Shown piece after piece: positions 1 through 10,630 of a stretch of 64,000 nt of DNA; within the stretch, counting starts at the first letter, position 1, and each line of letters starts with the position of its first letter. The stretch comes from Rhodoblastus sp963710275 (GTDB lineage Bacteria; Pseudomonadota; Alphaproteobacteria; Rhizobiales; Beijerinckiaceae). The notes beneath the pieces were generated by a model that saw only the letters and a list, made by a program, of their open reading frames with translations, had not been told where the DNA came from and made no database searches. Where the stretch lies: assembly GCA_963710275.1 (NCBI GenBank), contig CAVPZS010000007.1:124001-188000 (forward strand), written 5' to 3'. The position numbers were made by a program, and so were the translations under genes.

Positions 1-1
1 G

Positions 2-1783
2 CTGTCGGACAGGATCGCCCAGCAGCCCCGGAATTGGTGGATGCGCATGCATCTGGCGGGGCTCGCCCGGATGACCGGCGATTACGCGACGGCCGCGGCG
101 GCCTATGGCGAGATCGCCGCAGAAAATCCGCAATTTTTCCCGGCCAGAATAGAGCTGGCCGCGGAAGAACTGCGTCAAGGCCGACTGGAGCGGGCGCGGT
201 CGCTGCTGGAGGCGATCCTTGGTGAAAATCCGCGCCATGTCGGCGCCATTGAAGCGCTCGCCAATATCGCCGAGCAGTTGGACGACGTGAACGAAGCGCT
301 CGCGCTGCTCAAGACGGCGGTGGACGCCGAGCCCGACAATCTGCGGCGCCGCCTCAAATACGCCCGTCTGCTGGCGAAGGCTGGCGAGGTCAGGCAGGCC
401 CGCGAGTTGCTGGAGCAGTTGCGGCGCGTCTATGGCCCCGAACCGGCGATCGCGGCGACGCAAGCCGAAATTCACAAGCAGCTTGGCGACTACCTTGAGG
501 CGCAGCAAACGCTCGACGAGGCAAGCGCGCGTTTCCCCAGGGATTTTGGGCTATGGCGCCAGCGCGTGGCGATGCTGATTTTTCGAGGCGCGTTTGCAGA
601 CGCCGCCGAGGCCCTGGGCCAGGCGCCGGCTTTCGGCAATCGGGAGCATGGCGCCGTGAGCCTGCTGCGTGGGCAGCTTGCCGCCGCCCAATGGCGTCAG
701 GAAGACGCCGTCGACCATTTCGCGATGGCGCTGCGCCTCGATCCCGCGAGCCATTGGGTGAACGACAACGCCGCACGGGCGAACCTACTCCTTCTCGATC
801 TCGAGGCGGCCGAAGCGCAGCTGGCGCTTTCGGTCAGCAATGACGCCGCACATCGCCTCAGACGAGGCGGAGCGTGGAAGGCCACGCAAACGATCGTCGG
901 CCAGATCCTCGATGAATACAAGCTGGACCGCCGCGCGCTCGACCGCTTGCGTGAGGCGCAATCGGCCAAAGATCCCTCCGAGGCAGTCGCGAAAGTCGTG
1001 CTCGAATTTCCTGACTACACGGCGGCCGCGACCAGCCTTCTGTTCGCCTTGCGTCGCCAGCAACGCCTCGGTTTGCTCGACATTGGCCCGCGAAGCGGCC
1101 AGCGCGCGATCCCCGCACAAATCGCCCAATTCTGGGACAAGGAAATGCCACCGGACGTGGAGGCGCTTTGCCGCTCCTGGCGCGAAATGAATCCGACCTT
1201 CGCATACGTTTGCTTTTCGGACGAGACGGCGCGCAAATTCCTGGCCGAACGCGCGCCGCGGGAAACCTTGACGGCCTATCTTCGCGCCCGCGAGGCGGCG
1301 GGCAAAGCCGACCTGTTCCGGCTGGCCTATTTGTTCTACGAAGGCGGATATTATGTCGATGCGGACGATCGATGCGTGGCGCCTCTTTCGACCATCGATC
1401 CTGGCGACCGGGACTTGCTGCTCTACCAGGAAGACTGGGGCACGGCCGGAAATAATTTCATTGGGGCGAAGCCGAACCATCCCGTGATCGGCGCGGCGCT
1501 TCGTGGCGCCGTGGAGGCCCTCAACAGGGGCGACAACGAAATGGTCTGGCTCATGACCGGGCCCGGCCTGCTTACACGAAGTCTCGCGACATTCCTCGCC
1601 GCCGACGTTACGCAAGGATTGAGCAAGGTGATGCTCATGGAGCGCTACGAACTTTATCGTTCCGTCGCCATCCATTGTGCGACATCTTATAAATATACGA
1701 CAAAGCACTGGAGCCGCACCACGTTTCGAAGCGTCGTTGCCGCCAATCAGCCTAATCAAGCGGGTCATGGGAAGGCCGACTGA
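2..1783 (+). CDS. TPR-repeat protein with C-terminal DXD glycosyltransferase domain (5' partial)
   Basis: The reading frame is open to the left edge, so the true start lies outside the window; the first ATG inside is at 41. The N-terminal half is alanine-rich helix pairs typical of tetratricopeptide repeats. The C-terminal part (from about base 1100) resembles the glycosyltransferase family with a DXD sugar-binding motif (Gly_transf_sug, GT32-like): a PAQIAQFWD segment, then KADLFRLAYLFYEGGYY followed by the DAD motif at 1359-1367. Such enzymes transfer a nucleotide-activated sugar; the substrate cannot be told. Fusion of TPRs to such a domain suggests capsule or surface glycan work, which is inference. 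It is intact within the window, unlike the genes just downstream. Confidence 0.75.
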   Translation: MSDRIAQQPRNWWMRMHLAGLARMTGDYATAAAAYGEIAAENPQFFPARIELAAEELRQGRLERARSLLEAILGENPRHVGAIEALANIAEQLDDVNEALALLKTAVDAEPDNLRRRLKYARLLAKAGEVRQARELLEQLRRVYGPEPAIAATQAEIHKQLGDYLEAQQTLDEASARFPRDFGLWRQRVAMLIFRGAFADAAEALGQAPAFGNREHGAVSLLRGQLAAAQWRQEDAVDHFAMALRLDPASHWVNDNAARANLLLLDLEAAEAQLALSVSNDAAHRLRRGGAWKATQTIVGQILDEYKLDRRALDRLREAQSAKDPSEAVAKVVLEFPDYTAAATSLLFALRRQQRLGLLDIGPRSGQRAIPAQIAQFWDKEMPPDVEALCRSWREMNPTFAYVCFSDETARKFLAERAPRETLTAYLRAREAAGKADLFRLAYLFYEGGYYVDADDRCVAPLSTIDPGDRDLLLYQEDWGTAGNNFIGAKPNHPVIGAALRGAVEALNRGDNEMVWLMTGPGLLTRSLATFLAADVTQGLSKVMLMERYELYRSVAIHCATSYKYTTKHWSRTTFRSVVAANQPNQAGHGKAD

Positions 1784-1841
1784 GGAACTGGCCAATTCGC
1801 GCAAAGTCGATCAGACTGGCGCGGCTGGAGAAACCGCCGTC

Positions 1842-2630
1842 ATGACCAATGCCCCCTTTCTGCTGCGCAACGACGCCCACGGCGTCGCTACGCTGACCCT
1901 CAACCGTCCGCAGTCGCGCAACGGGCTGTCGCTGGGCATGTTGCAGGCGCTGAAAGCCGCGCTGGCCGAAATCGCCGCCGACGCCGCCGTGCGCGTGGTC
2001 ATCATCGCCGGCGCCGGACCGGCCTTTTGCGCCGGGCACGACCTCAAGGAACTGCGCGGCAAGAATTACGACCCCGCCTATGTCGACGCGCTTGTTCGCC
2101 CTTTGCGCCGAGGTCATGCAGGCCATCGTGCGCCTGCCCAAGCCCGTGATCGCCCGCGTCCACGGCGTCGCCACCGCCGCCGGGGCGCAACTCGTCGCCA
2201 GCGCCGACATCGCCTTCGCCGCCGAGGATGCGCGCTTCGCCACGCCGGGGGTCAATATCGGCCTGTTCTGCTCGACGCCCATGGTGGCGCTGTCGCGCAA
2301 TGTCGCGCCGAAACACGCCATGCAAATGCTGCTGTCCGGCGACCTGATCGACGCGCCGACCGCCTTGCGCTTCGGCCTCGTCAACGAGTTGGCGCCCGCT
2401 GGCCGAACTGGAGGCGAGCGACCTTCGACTTTGCATTGAAACTCGCGTCGAAATCGCCCCTGACGCTCGCGATCGGCAAGGAGGCGTTTTACCGGCAGGC
2501 CGAAATGCCGCTGTCGGCCGCCTACGACTATACCCGCGACGTGATGGCGAAAAACCTGCAGGCGCAGGACGCCCAGGAAGGCATCGGCGCCTTTCTCGAC
2601 AAGCGCCAGCCGATCTGGAGCGGACGCTGA
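1842..2630 (+). CDS. Enoyl-CoA hydratase/isomerase family protein, interrupted by two frameshifts
   Basis: This is a crotonase-fold protein that would hydrate or isomerise acyl-CoA thioesters. The N-terminal frame carries the oxyanion-hole segment AGPAFCAGHDLKEL; the middle frame has PKPVIARVHGVATAAGAQL and the second oxyanion region; the last frame gives ATFDFALKLASKSPLTLAIGKEAFYRQ and the C-terminus. Frame changes are needed near 2090 and near 2405-2415. The rebuilt length of about 262 residues is normal. The ATG at 1842 is preceded by a GGCTGGAG purine stretch. Substrate is unknown. The single-base nature of both shifts and the good conservation around them suggest sequence error rather than decay. 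Confidence 0.8.
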   Translation: MTNAPFLLRNDAHGVATLTLNRPQSRNGLSLGMLQALKAALAEIAADAAVRVVIIAGAGPAFCAGHDLKELRGKNYDPAYVDALVRPLRRGHAGHRAPAQARDRPRPRRRHRRRGATRRQRRHRLRRRGCALRHAGGQYRPVLLDAHGGAVAQCRAETRHANAAVRRPDRRADRLALRPRQRVGARWPNWRRATFDFALKLASKSPLTLAIGKEAFYRQAEMPLSAAYDYTRDVMAKNLQAQDAQEGIGAFLDKRQPIWSGR

Positions 2631-2632
2631 CC

Positions 2633-3130
2633 ATGACAGCGACTGGTCTATCCCGACGCCCTGATCGCGCGGATTTTGCGGAGCGTCAACACCATCGCCA
2701 TGGTCGGCGCCAGCATGAACTGGAACCGCCCGAGCTATTTCGTGATGAAATATCTGCAGGGCAAGGGCTATCGCGTCATCCCGGTCAATCCCGGCGCCGC
2801 CGGCAAGGAGCTTCTTGGCGAGACCGTGCGCGGCAAGCCTTTCCGACATCGCCGAGCCGGATCGACATGGTCGAGATCTTCCGCAAGTCGGAAGCCGCGC
2901 CGGCCATCGTCGACGAAGCGATCGCCCTGAAAATTCCTGTGGTGTGGATGCAGCTGGGCGTTCGTCACGACGCGGCCGCCGCCAAGGCGCAGGCGGCGGG
3001 GCTGACCGTGATCATGGATCGCTGTCCAAAGATCGAATTCGGCCGGCTGGGTGGCGAGCTGTCCTGGTCCGGCGTCGATTCCGGCATCATTTCGAGCAAG
3101 CGGCGCCAGGCGCCCAAGCCGCCGGTGCAA
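2633..3130 (+). CDS. CoA-binding domain protein (YccU-like), frameshifted
   Basis: Rebuilt across three frames the protein reads as a small Rossmann-type CoA-binding protein: SVNTIAMVGASMNWNRPSYF, then KGYRVIPVNPG, then IDMVEIFRKSE, then IPVVWMQLGV and the GLTVIMDRCPKIE end. These are hallmark segments of the YccU/CoA_binding_2 family, whose exact role is unclear. Shifts are needed near 2645, 2840 and 2865. The ATG at 2633 follows the hydratase stop by two bases, so the two are probably cotranscribed. The C-terminal end is blurred by another shift at the junction with the next gene, so the end given is approximate. Confidence 0.65.
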
Positions 3131-3139
3131 GAAACGCGG

Positions 3140-4437
3140 CCGAGGTCGAACCGGAGCTTCAGATCGCGCCTTTGGCTTCGAGACGCGCTCCATCCATGCC
3201 GGCGCCGCGCCCGATCCGGTCACCGGCGCGCGCATCACGCCGATCTACCAGACCGCGTCCTATGTATTCGAAGACGCCGATCAGGCCGCGTCCCTGTTCA
3301 ACCTGCACAGCTTTGGCCATGTCTATAGCCGCCTGTCCAACCCGACCGTGGCGGTGCTGGAGGAGCGCATCGCCAATCTTGAGGGCGGACGGGCCGGCGT
3401 CGCGGCGGCCTCCGGCCACGCGGCGCAGTTCCTGACCTTTTTCACTCTTCTGGAGCCCGGCGACGAGTTCATCGCCTCGCGCAATCTCTACGGCGGCTCG
3501 CTGACGCAATTCGGCCTGAGTTTCAAGCGGCTTGGCTGGACCTGTCATTTCGTCGATCCCACCGACCAGACAATTTCCGCAAGGCGCTGACGCCGAGGAC
3601 CAAGGCTATTTTCGTCGAGAGCCTGGCCAATCCCGGCGGCGTGGTGGTCGATCTGGAGGCCGTCGCCAAGGTCGCGCATGAGGCGGATATCCCGCTGATC
3701 GTCGACAATACGCTGGCCACGCCCTACCTCTGCCAGCCCATCGCCTGGGGCGCCGACATCGTCTGCCATTCGACGACGAAATTTCTGGCCGGACACGGCA
3801 ATTCGCTCGGCGGCGTGGTGGTGGAATCTGGAAAATTCGACTGGGGCCGCTCGGGCAAATTCCCGTCGATGACCGAACCCGAACCCGCCTATCACGGGCT
3901 TGAGTCTTCCACGAGACCTTTGGCGATTTCGGCTTCACCACCAAGGCGCGCGCCGTGGCCTTGCGCGATTTCGGCCCGGCGCTCTCGCCGATGAACGCGT
4001 TCCTGACCCTGACCGGCGTCGAGACCCTGCCCCTGCGCATGGAGCGCCATGTCGCCAACGCCGCGCAAGTCGCGGAATTCCTCGCCGGCCATGCAAAGGT
4101 CGCCTGGGTCTCCTATGCCGGCTTGAAATCGAGCCCCTTCCACGATCTCGCCCGAAAATATCTGCCCAAGGGGCCGGGCGCGGTGTTCACCTTCGGCGTC
4201 AAGGGCGGCTATGAGGCCGGGCTGAAGGTGGTCGAGCGCGTAAAACTGTTTTCCCATCTCGCCAATATCGGCGATACGCGCAGCCTCATCCTTCATCCCG
4301 CCAGCACGACCCATCGCCAGTTGAGCGACGAACAGCGTCTGGCCGCCGGCGCCGGGCCGGATGTGGTGCGTCTCTCGGTCGGCATCGAAACAGCCGAGGA
4401 TTTGATTCTCGATCTCGACCAGGCGCTTAGGGACTAA
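3140..4437 (+). CDS. metY: O-acetylhomoserine aminocarboxypropyltransferase (sulfhydrylase), frameshifted
   Basis: This is a cytosolic PLP enzyme of the Cys/Met metabolism family, making homocysteine (or methionine) from O-acetylhomoserine and sulfide. Segments in order: FGFETRSIHAGAAPDPVTGA, ITPIYQTASYVF, YSRLSNPTVAVLEERIANLE, NLYGGSLTQF, VDNTLATPYL, and the PLP-lysine region CHSTTKFLAGHGNSLGG near 3770-3810, ending with VRLSVGIETAEDLI. Frame changes lie near 3165, 3570 and 3903. The start is not resolvable because a shift falls in the N-terminus; it lies between about 3120 and 3160. The stop overlaps tail-to-tail with the metallophosphoesterase on the other strand by four bases. Confidence 0.85.
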
Positions 4438-5156
4438 GTCCAGCGCTCCCGCGGTTCCCTGGCGCAGGCGCTGAGCGGCACGGAAAAGACGCGGCCGCGT
4501 CCCAGCACGTGCGCAAGGCTGCTACGAGACGGAAACATCGCGGCGACCGCAGGATCGAGAACGTTCAATCCGCCCGCATAGGCGCCGAAGGCTGGCAGGA
4601 TACATCGCGACGCGTCGGCGATGAAACAGCGCCGACGCGTCGATCCGGAGTCCGAGACCACGCGTGCGACCGGATGCAAGTGACCGGCGATTTCGCCGGG
4701 AGGCGCATCGGGACGGGGCTGATGGCGGAAAATCAGGCGTCCGACGCGCGCCTCGGCGCAGATTTCGCCGCCGAGGTCGGCTGGAAGGGTCCTGTCGTGA
4801 TTGCCTGAAACCCAAATCCAGTCGCGGCCCCTTTGCAGGGACGCGAGCGTTTCGCGGTCGCGCGGCGCCATGCGCGTCGCGCCTCCGGCGTCGTGGAAGG
4901 AATCGCCCAGAGCCATGACCACGCGCGGCTCCCAGCGCGCAATGAGCCGCGACAGAAACAACAATGTCGTCGCCGAATCATAAGGCGGCAGGAACACCTG
5001 ACGCGTGGCGTAGGCCGAACCTTTTTCCAGATGCATGTCCGCGACGACGATCATGCGCTCCCGCTCGACCACCAGCGCCCCCGCCGCGTCGGTCGCCAGG
5101 GCGCAGCCGGCGACCTCGATCGCGCCGGGTTCAAAGGGATAGGCGGCCTCAGGCAA
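4434..5156 (-). CDS. pdeM: Ligase-associated DNA damage response metallophosphoesterase
   Basis: An intact 240-residue calcineurin-like phosphoesterase. Metal-binding motifs are all present in order: VVADMHLEKG, ALGDSFHD, SGNHDR and a GHLHP box. In many bacteria this family is encoded with an ATP-dependent DNA ligase, a DEXH helicase and an MBL exonuclease, exactly as here, and is thought to act in DNA end or damage processing. Its start overlaps the stop of the helicase by eight bases, so both belong to one leftward operon. It is one of few uninterrupted frames in this part of the window. Confidence 0.88.
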   Translation of the reverse strand: MPEAAYPFEPGAIEVAGCALATDAAGALVVERERMIVVADMHLEKGSAYATRQVFLPPYDSATTLLFLSRLIARWEPRVVMALGDSFHDAGGATRMAPRDRETLASLQRGRDWIWVSGNHDRTLPADLGGEICAEARVGRLIFRHQPRPDAPPGEIAGHLHPVARVVSDSGSTRRRCFIADASRCILPAFGAYAGGLNVLDPAVAAMFPSRSSLAHVLGRGRVFSVPLSACAREPRERWT

Positions 5157-7757
5157 TCTTGCTTTCCCGTTCCAGAGCTTCGGCGGTTTCGGCCAGGATA
5201 TGGTCGCGTCCCTCGCCGTAAACCGGTTCGCGGCCTATTTCCAGCATTACCGGCGCCGCAAGAGGCGAAACATGGTCGAGATCCATGTGGAGAATATGGC
5301 CTTTGACGCGCGCCAGCATCTCTCCCAGCCTGACGACGTCGAGCAGGCCGGTCGCGGCGTCCTCGCGCGCCGCGCGCAACAGGATGTGGTCGGGCTCATG
5401 TCGGCGCAGGACGTCATAGATCAGATCGGTCGAGATCGTCACCTGTCGCCCCGTATTTTCCTGGCCCGGAGAACGGCGCTGGATCAGCCCGGAGATCAGG
5501 GCGCAATTGCGGAAGCTGCGTTTCATCAAGCTCGATTCCTGCAGCCAGGCTTCAAGATCGTCGCCGAGCATGTCCTGCGCGAAGAGCTCGTCGAGGCGCG
5601 CCGGCTCACCGCGGAAACACGCGCCGACGTCGGCCAGCGCACCAGATCGCCAGGGCGTAATCCGATTGGCGACGAAACCCATCGGCTCGCAGCCGTGCGC
5701 GCTCCATGCGGCGGGTCAGCAACATGCCGAGCGTCTGGTGCGCCAGCCGGCCTTCGAAGGGATAGGCGACGAGATAATAGCGCCCTGCCGCGCGGAAACG
5801 TCTCGACCAGCAGGCTGTCCGCGCCGCGGCAGCGCTCGAGCGCCACTGCTGCAGGCGCAGCCAGTCCGCGACCTGCCTCGGGCAAGCTGGTCCCAGCTTG
5901 CGGGCTCGGCCAGCATGGCGCGCACCCGCGCCGCGAGATAGGTCGAGAGCGGAAATTTGCCGCCGGCATAGGACGGAATTTTCGGCGTCACGCCGCTGGC
6001 GCGCGACACCAGCGCCTCGTCGTCGGACGATGCCCTCGCAGCGCCAGCACCTCGCCGCCGAACAGGAAGGTGTCGCCCGGCGCCAGGGTCTCGAGAAAAT
6101 ATTCCTCGATCTGGCCAAGAACCCGGCCGCCGCGCGCCAAAGGCCCGGTATAGGACGGGCCGGTCCCGGAGTTAGGCGAACCGGCCAATACAGGCCGCCG
6201 CCGCGCCGGCGGTTCAGCCGTCGGCCGCGACTGGCGGCCTGCCCGCGCACCAGCCGCACTTTCAGCATCTGCGCTTCGACGATGGTGCCGACATTCAGCC
6301 GGTAATCCTGGGCGACCCGGGCATTGGCGATCCGCCAGCGATCCCTCGGCGTCAGCTTGATCCTGGCGAAACGGTCGTAGCTGGCCAGCGCATAGCCGCC
6401 GGTGGCGACAAAGTTCAGCACGGCGTCGAATTCTTCGCGCGATCAGCCCGGCGTAAACGGCGACGGCGGACGACTTCGGCGAAAAGATCGTCGGCGCGAA
6501 AGGGCGCGGCGCAGGCCATGCCGAGAATGTGCTGGGCCAGCACGTCGAGCGCGCCGCGCGCGCGGCGATCGGCGTGTCCTGCGCGCTCTCGCGCAGCCGG
6601 CATCGACGGCGGCCACGGCATTCCAGCACTTCGAAACGGTTGGCCGGCACCAGCAGCGCCGCGCGACGGCTCGTCCAGCCGGTGGTTGGCGCGGCCGATC
6701 CGCTGCACCAGCCGGCTCGCGCCCTTGGGCGCGCCGATATGGATCACCAGGTCGACCTCGCCCCAGTCGATGCCGAGATCGAGGGTCGAGGTGCAGACCA
6801 CCGCCTTGAGCGCGCCCGCGCGCCATCGCCGCCTCGACCTTGCGGCGCTGGCTCGGCGGCGAGCGAGCCGTGATGCAGGGCGATGGGCAGGTTGTCGTCG
6901 TTGATCCGCCAGAGCTCCTGGAAGGCGAATTCGGCCTGCGCGCGCGTGTTGACGAAGACCAGCGTCATGCGCGCCTGCTTTGATCGCCTGCGTAGATTTC
7001 GGCCATGGCGTGGCGGCCGGAATGGCCGGCCCAGGGCAGGTGCTCGCGTCGGTCTGCAGCATCGCGCATGTCCGGGCTGGCGCCCGGCGGCGCCGTCGAC
7101 CAGCGCGGCCAGGCGGGCGGTGCGACGCCGGCAATCCAGCGGCGCAGCTCGTCGGGATCGCCCACCGTCGCCGACAGGCCGATGACGGCGAGGTCCGGCG
7201 CGATCTTGCGCAGCCGCGCGAGACCCAGCGCCAGCAGATCGCCGCGCTTGGAGGTGCCAGCGCGTGCAATTCGTCGAGCACGACACGGCGCAGGTCGGCG
7301 AACAGAATGGCGCGCGTCGGGCGAGGCCAGCAGCAAGGCCAGTTGCTCCGGCGTGGTCAGCAGGATGTCGGGCGGGTGCGCGGCGCTGGCGCTGGCGTTT
7401 GCGCCGGCGAAGTGTCGCCGGTGCGGGTTTCGACCGACACCGGCAAACCCATCTCGGCGACGGGCGCATCAAGATTGCGCGCCACGTCCACCGCCAGCGC
7501 CTTCAGCGGCGAGATATAGAGCGTGTGCAGGCGCGGCTCTGGGCGTGCGCCCCTGCGCGGCGCTGCGCCAGGTCGATCAGGCTGGGCAGGAAGCCGGCGA
7601 GGGTCTTGCCGGCGCCGGTCGGCGCGATCAGCAGCGCGTCGCCGCCGGTTTTCGCCCGCGCCGCCAGGGACAGCTGATGCGCGCGCGGCTCCCATCCCCG
7701 CGCGGCGAACCAGCGGGCGAAGGGAGCGGGCAGCGGCGGCGGGGCGGACAGGTCCAT
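5149..7757 (-). CDS. Ligase-associated DEXH-box (Lhr-type) DNA helicase, many frameshifts
   Basis: The rebuilt protein of about 870 residues is an Lhr-like superfamily 2 helicase. From the N-terminus: RAHQLSLAARAKTGGDALLI with Walker A APTGAGKT, LYISPLKALAVDVARNL, VIGLSATVGDP, TLVFVNTRAQAEFAFQELWR, ALHHGSLAAE, VVCTSTLDLGIDWGEVDLVI and VQRIGRANHR, then the Lhr-specific C-terminal domain ending in an uninterrupted 177-residue stretch. At least eight frame changes separate these blocks. The ATG at 7757 gives the usual MDL..PFARWFAARGW start. It is divergent from the exonuclease, with 72 bases between the starts, and runs into the metallophosphoesterase gene. The dense shifts look like assembly error. 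Confidence 0.85.
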
Positions 7758-7829
7758 CCAGGCGATATGGGGGTTGCGCGCAGGGCTGCAATCTCCGCGG
7801 CCGGCGCCTATATCGCCTTGGGGAGGCTG

Positions 7830-8887
7830 ATGAGGCTTTTGACGACGACTTTGACCGCCGCGGATGTGCTGGCGCATAGCCCGCAGGGACTTTATTGCCC
7901 GGCGGGCGATTTCTTCATCGATCCGGTGCGGCCGGTGGCCCGCGCCGTGATCACCCACGGCCATGCCGATCACGCCCGCGCCGGCCATGGCGCGGTGCTG
8001 GCGACGCGCGAGACGCTGGCCATCATGCGCCTGCGCTACGGCGAGAATTTCGCCGGCGATGACCGCAGGCCGCTGGCCTATGGCGAGACCCTTCGCCTCG
8101 GCGGCGTCGACGTCACGCTGCATCCCGCCGGCCATGTCCTCGGCTCGGCGCAGGTCCTGCATCGACAAGGGCGGCTTCCGCGTCGTGGTCTCCGGCGACT
8201 ACAAGCGCGGCCGCGATCCGACCTGCGCCGCTTTCGAGCCGCTGCGCTGCGACGCGTTCGTCACCGAGGCGACTTTCGGCCTGCCGGTGTTCCGCCATCC
8301 CGCCCGCGGCACGCGAGATCGCGCAAGCTGCTCGCCTCGCAAAAGCTGTTTCCCGAGCGCGCCCATCTGGTCGGCGCCTATGCGCTCGGCAAGGCGCAGC
8401 GCGTGATCCGCCTGCTGCGCGAGGCGGGCTAGGACCGCGCCGATCTATCATCCACGGCGCGATGGAGAGGATCACCGCCTATTATAGCCTGTCAGGCGTC
8501 TGACCTGGGTCCGCTGCGAGCAGGTCGCGCGCCGGGCCGGGCGAGTTCGCCGGCGAGATCGTGATCTGCCCGCCCTCGGCGCTCAGCGACCTCTGGGCGC
8601 GCAGATTCGCCGATCCGGTGACGGCCTTCGCCTCGGGCTGGATGCGGGTGCGCGCCCGCGCCCGCCAGCGCGGCGTCGAATTGCCGCTGGTGATTTCCGA
8701 CCACGCCGACTGGGACGAGCTCTGCGCCACCATCCTGCGAGACCGGGGCGCAGGAAATCTGGATCACCCACGGCGACGAGGAGGCGCTGGCGCATTGTCG
8801 CCCGGCTGAAGGGCCTGAGCGCCGAGCCGCTGCACCTGATGGGCTATGGCGAAGAGGAGCCGGAAACGGCTGGCGGCTGGGGAATGA
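7830..8887 (+). CDS. Ligase-associated DNA damage response exonuclease (MBL fold), frameshifted
   Basis: A metallo-beta-lactamase/beta-CASP-type nuclease. The N-terminus contains the metal motif AVITHGHADHARAGHG, then HPAGHVLGSAQVL, VVVSGDYKRGRDPTCAAFEP, VTEATFGLPVFRHP and, towards the end, ELPLVISDHADWDEL and a second His (WITHGDEEAL). All are signatures of the exonuclease in ligase-associated repair clusters. Start ATG 7830 has GGGAGG a few bases upstream. Frame changes fall near 8160, 8312, 8435 and 8750. The stop is inferred to overlap the ligase start as ATGA (8884-8887). Confidence 0.85.
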
Positions 8888-10536
8888 GAGCGCTTCGCCG
8901 AACTGCTCGACCGGCTCGGCTTCGAGCCGGCGCGCAACGGCAAGTTGCGCCTGCTGGTCGATTATCTGCAGCACACGCCGGATCCCGACCGCGGCTAGGC
9001 GCTGGCCGCGCTGACCGGCGAGCTGCGTTTCGCCGAGGCCAAGCCGGCGCTGATCCGCGACGCTGGTCGGGGAGCGCGTCGACCCGGTGCTGTTCGCGCT
9101 GTCCTACGACTATGTCGGCGACCTGTCGGAAACCGTGGCGCTGATCTGGCCTGGCAAGACCGATGCGGAGCACTATCCGTCGAACCACCCGCCGCTGTCG
9201 CTGCCCGAGGTCGTCGAGACGCCTGCGCGGCGCGCAAGCTCGAACTGCCCGCGGCGCATCGCCGGCTGGCTCGACGCGCTCGACGAGACCGGGCGCTGGG
9301 CGCTGCTGAAACTGATCACCGGCGGCATTGCGCGTCGGCGTTTCCGCGCGGCTGGCGAAGACAGGCCGTGGCGGCGCTGGGCGACGTGCGCGCCGGATGA
9401 CGTCGAGGAGGTCTGGCACGGCCTGACGCCGCCCTATCTCGACCTGTTCGCCTGGCTGGAAGGGCGCGGCCCGCGCCCCGAAGCGGTCGATCCCGCGCCA
9501 TTCCGGCCGGTGATGCTGGCGCAGGCGATCGACGAGGCGGATCTTCGCAGACTGATCCGGCCGAGATTATCGCCGCCGAATGGAAATGGGACGGCGTGCG
9601 CGTGCAGGCGGTGCGGCGCGCCAGACGGCGGGACGACCGCGCGGCTCTATTCGCGCACCGGCGAGGACATCTCCGCCGCTTTCCCCGACATTGTCGAAAT
9701 GCTCGCTGGCCATTCGAGGGCAGTCCTTTCGATCGACGGCGAATTGCTGATCCGCGCGCGAAGGCCTGCTGCAGAGCTTTTCGGCGTCTGCAGCAGCGGC
9801 TGAACCGCAAGAGCGTCACGGCGCGGCTGATGGCGCGAATTTCCGGCGCATATCCGCGCCTACGACCTGCTCGAGCGCGACGGCGAAGATCTGCGCGCGC
9901 CTGCCCTTCGCCGAGCGGCGCGGCCAGCTGGAGACATTCGTCGCGCGGCGCAGGCGGAGCAGCTCGATCTGTCGCCGCTGATGCCTTTCGCCGACTGGGC
10001 GGACCTCGCCGCCGCCGCGCGAACAACCGCTCGGGCGACGACGCCTCGGTGGTCGAGGGCGTGATGCTCAAGCGCAAGGATTCGATCTATTGCCGGGCCG
10101 CCCGAGGGCCCCTGGTTCAAATGGAAGCGCGATCCTTTCAATGTCGACGCGGTGCTGATGTACGCCCAGCGCGGCCACGGCAAGCGCTCGTCGCTCTATT
10201 CGGACTTCACCTTCGGCGTCTGGCGGGAGGGCGAGGGGGGCGACGCAGCTGACCCCGGTCGGCAAGGCCTATTTCGGCTTCACCGACGAGGAGCTCGCGC
10301 AGCTCGACAAGTTCGTGCGCGAAAACACCGTCAATCGCTTCGGCCCGGTGCGCGAGGTCGCGCATGGGCCCGACACTGGCCTGGTGCTGGAAATCGCCTT
10401 CGAGGGGCTCAACCGCTCGACCCGCCATAAATCCGGCGTCGCCATGCGCTTTCCCCGCATCGCCCGCATCCGCTGGGACAAGCCGGCGCGCGAAGCCGAC
10501 CGGCTGGAGGCGCTGACGGCGTTGCTGCGGGACTGA
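8884..10536 (+). CDS. ATP-dependent DNA ligase (cluster-associated), frameshifted and with one in-frame TAG
   Basis: It seals nicks using ATP through a lysine-adenylate. Blocks: FAELLDRLGFEPARNGKLRL, LFALSYDYVGDLSETVALIW, the catalytic K-x-D-G segment AAEWKWDGVRVQ (lysine codon 9584-9586), RLYSRTGEDISAAFPDI with SIDGELL, VEGVMLKRKDSIY, WFKWKRDPFNVDAVLMYAQ and GLVLEIAFEGLNRSTRHKSG near the end. About seven frame changes are needed. A TAG at 8996-8998 replaces what is expected to be a tyrosine codon and cannot be explained by an indel. The rebuilt length of about 550 residues is normal. It follows the exonuclease with an ATGA overlap. Confidence 0.85.
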
Positions 10537-10630
10537 GCGGATGGCGCGCGGCGAGTGATCGTCGGCCTCAGTTTCGCGCTCTTGATCGGCAATACTCGGC
10601 CATGCCCGCAGGAAAGACGCGGGAGAAAAC

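Noticed and set aside
785..1804. Long open frames on the minus strand opposite the glycosyltransferase
   Set aside because: High-GC shadow frames; no family motifs, and the plus-strand protein is clearly real.
5200..6153. A 317-residue plus-strand frame opposite the helicase
   Set aside because: It is antisense to the conserved helicase C-terminus and has no recognisable domain.
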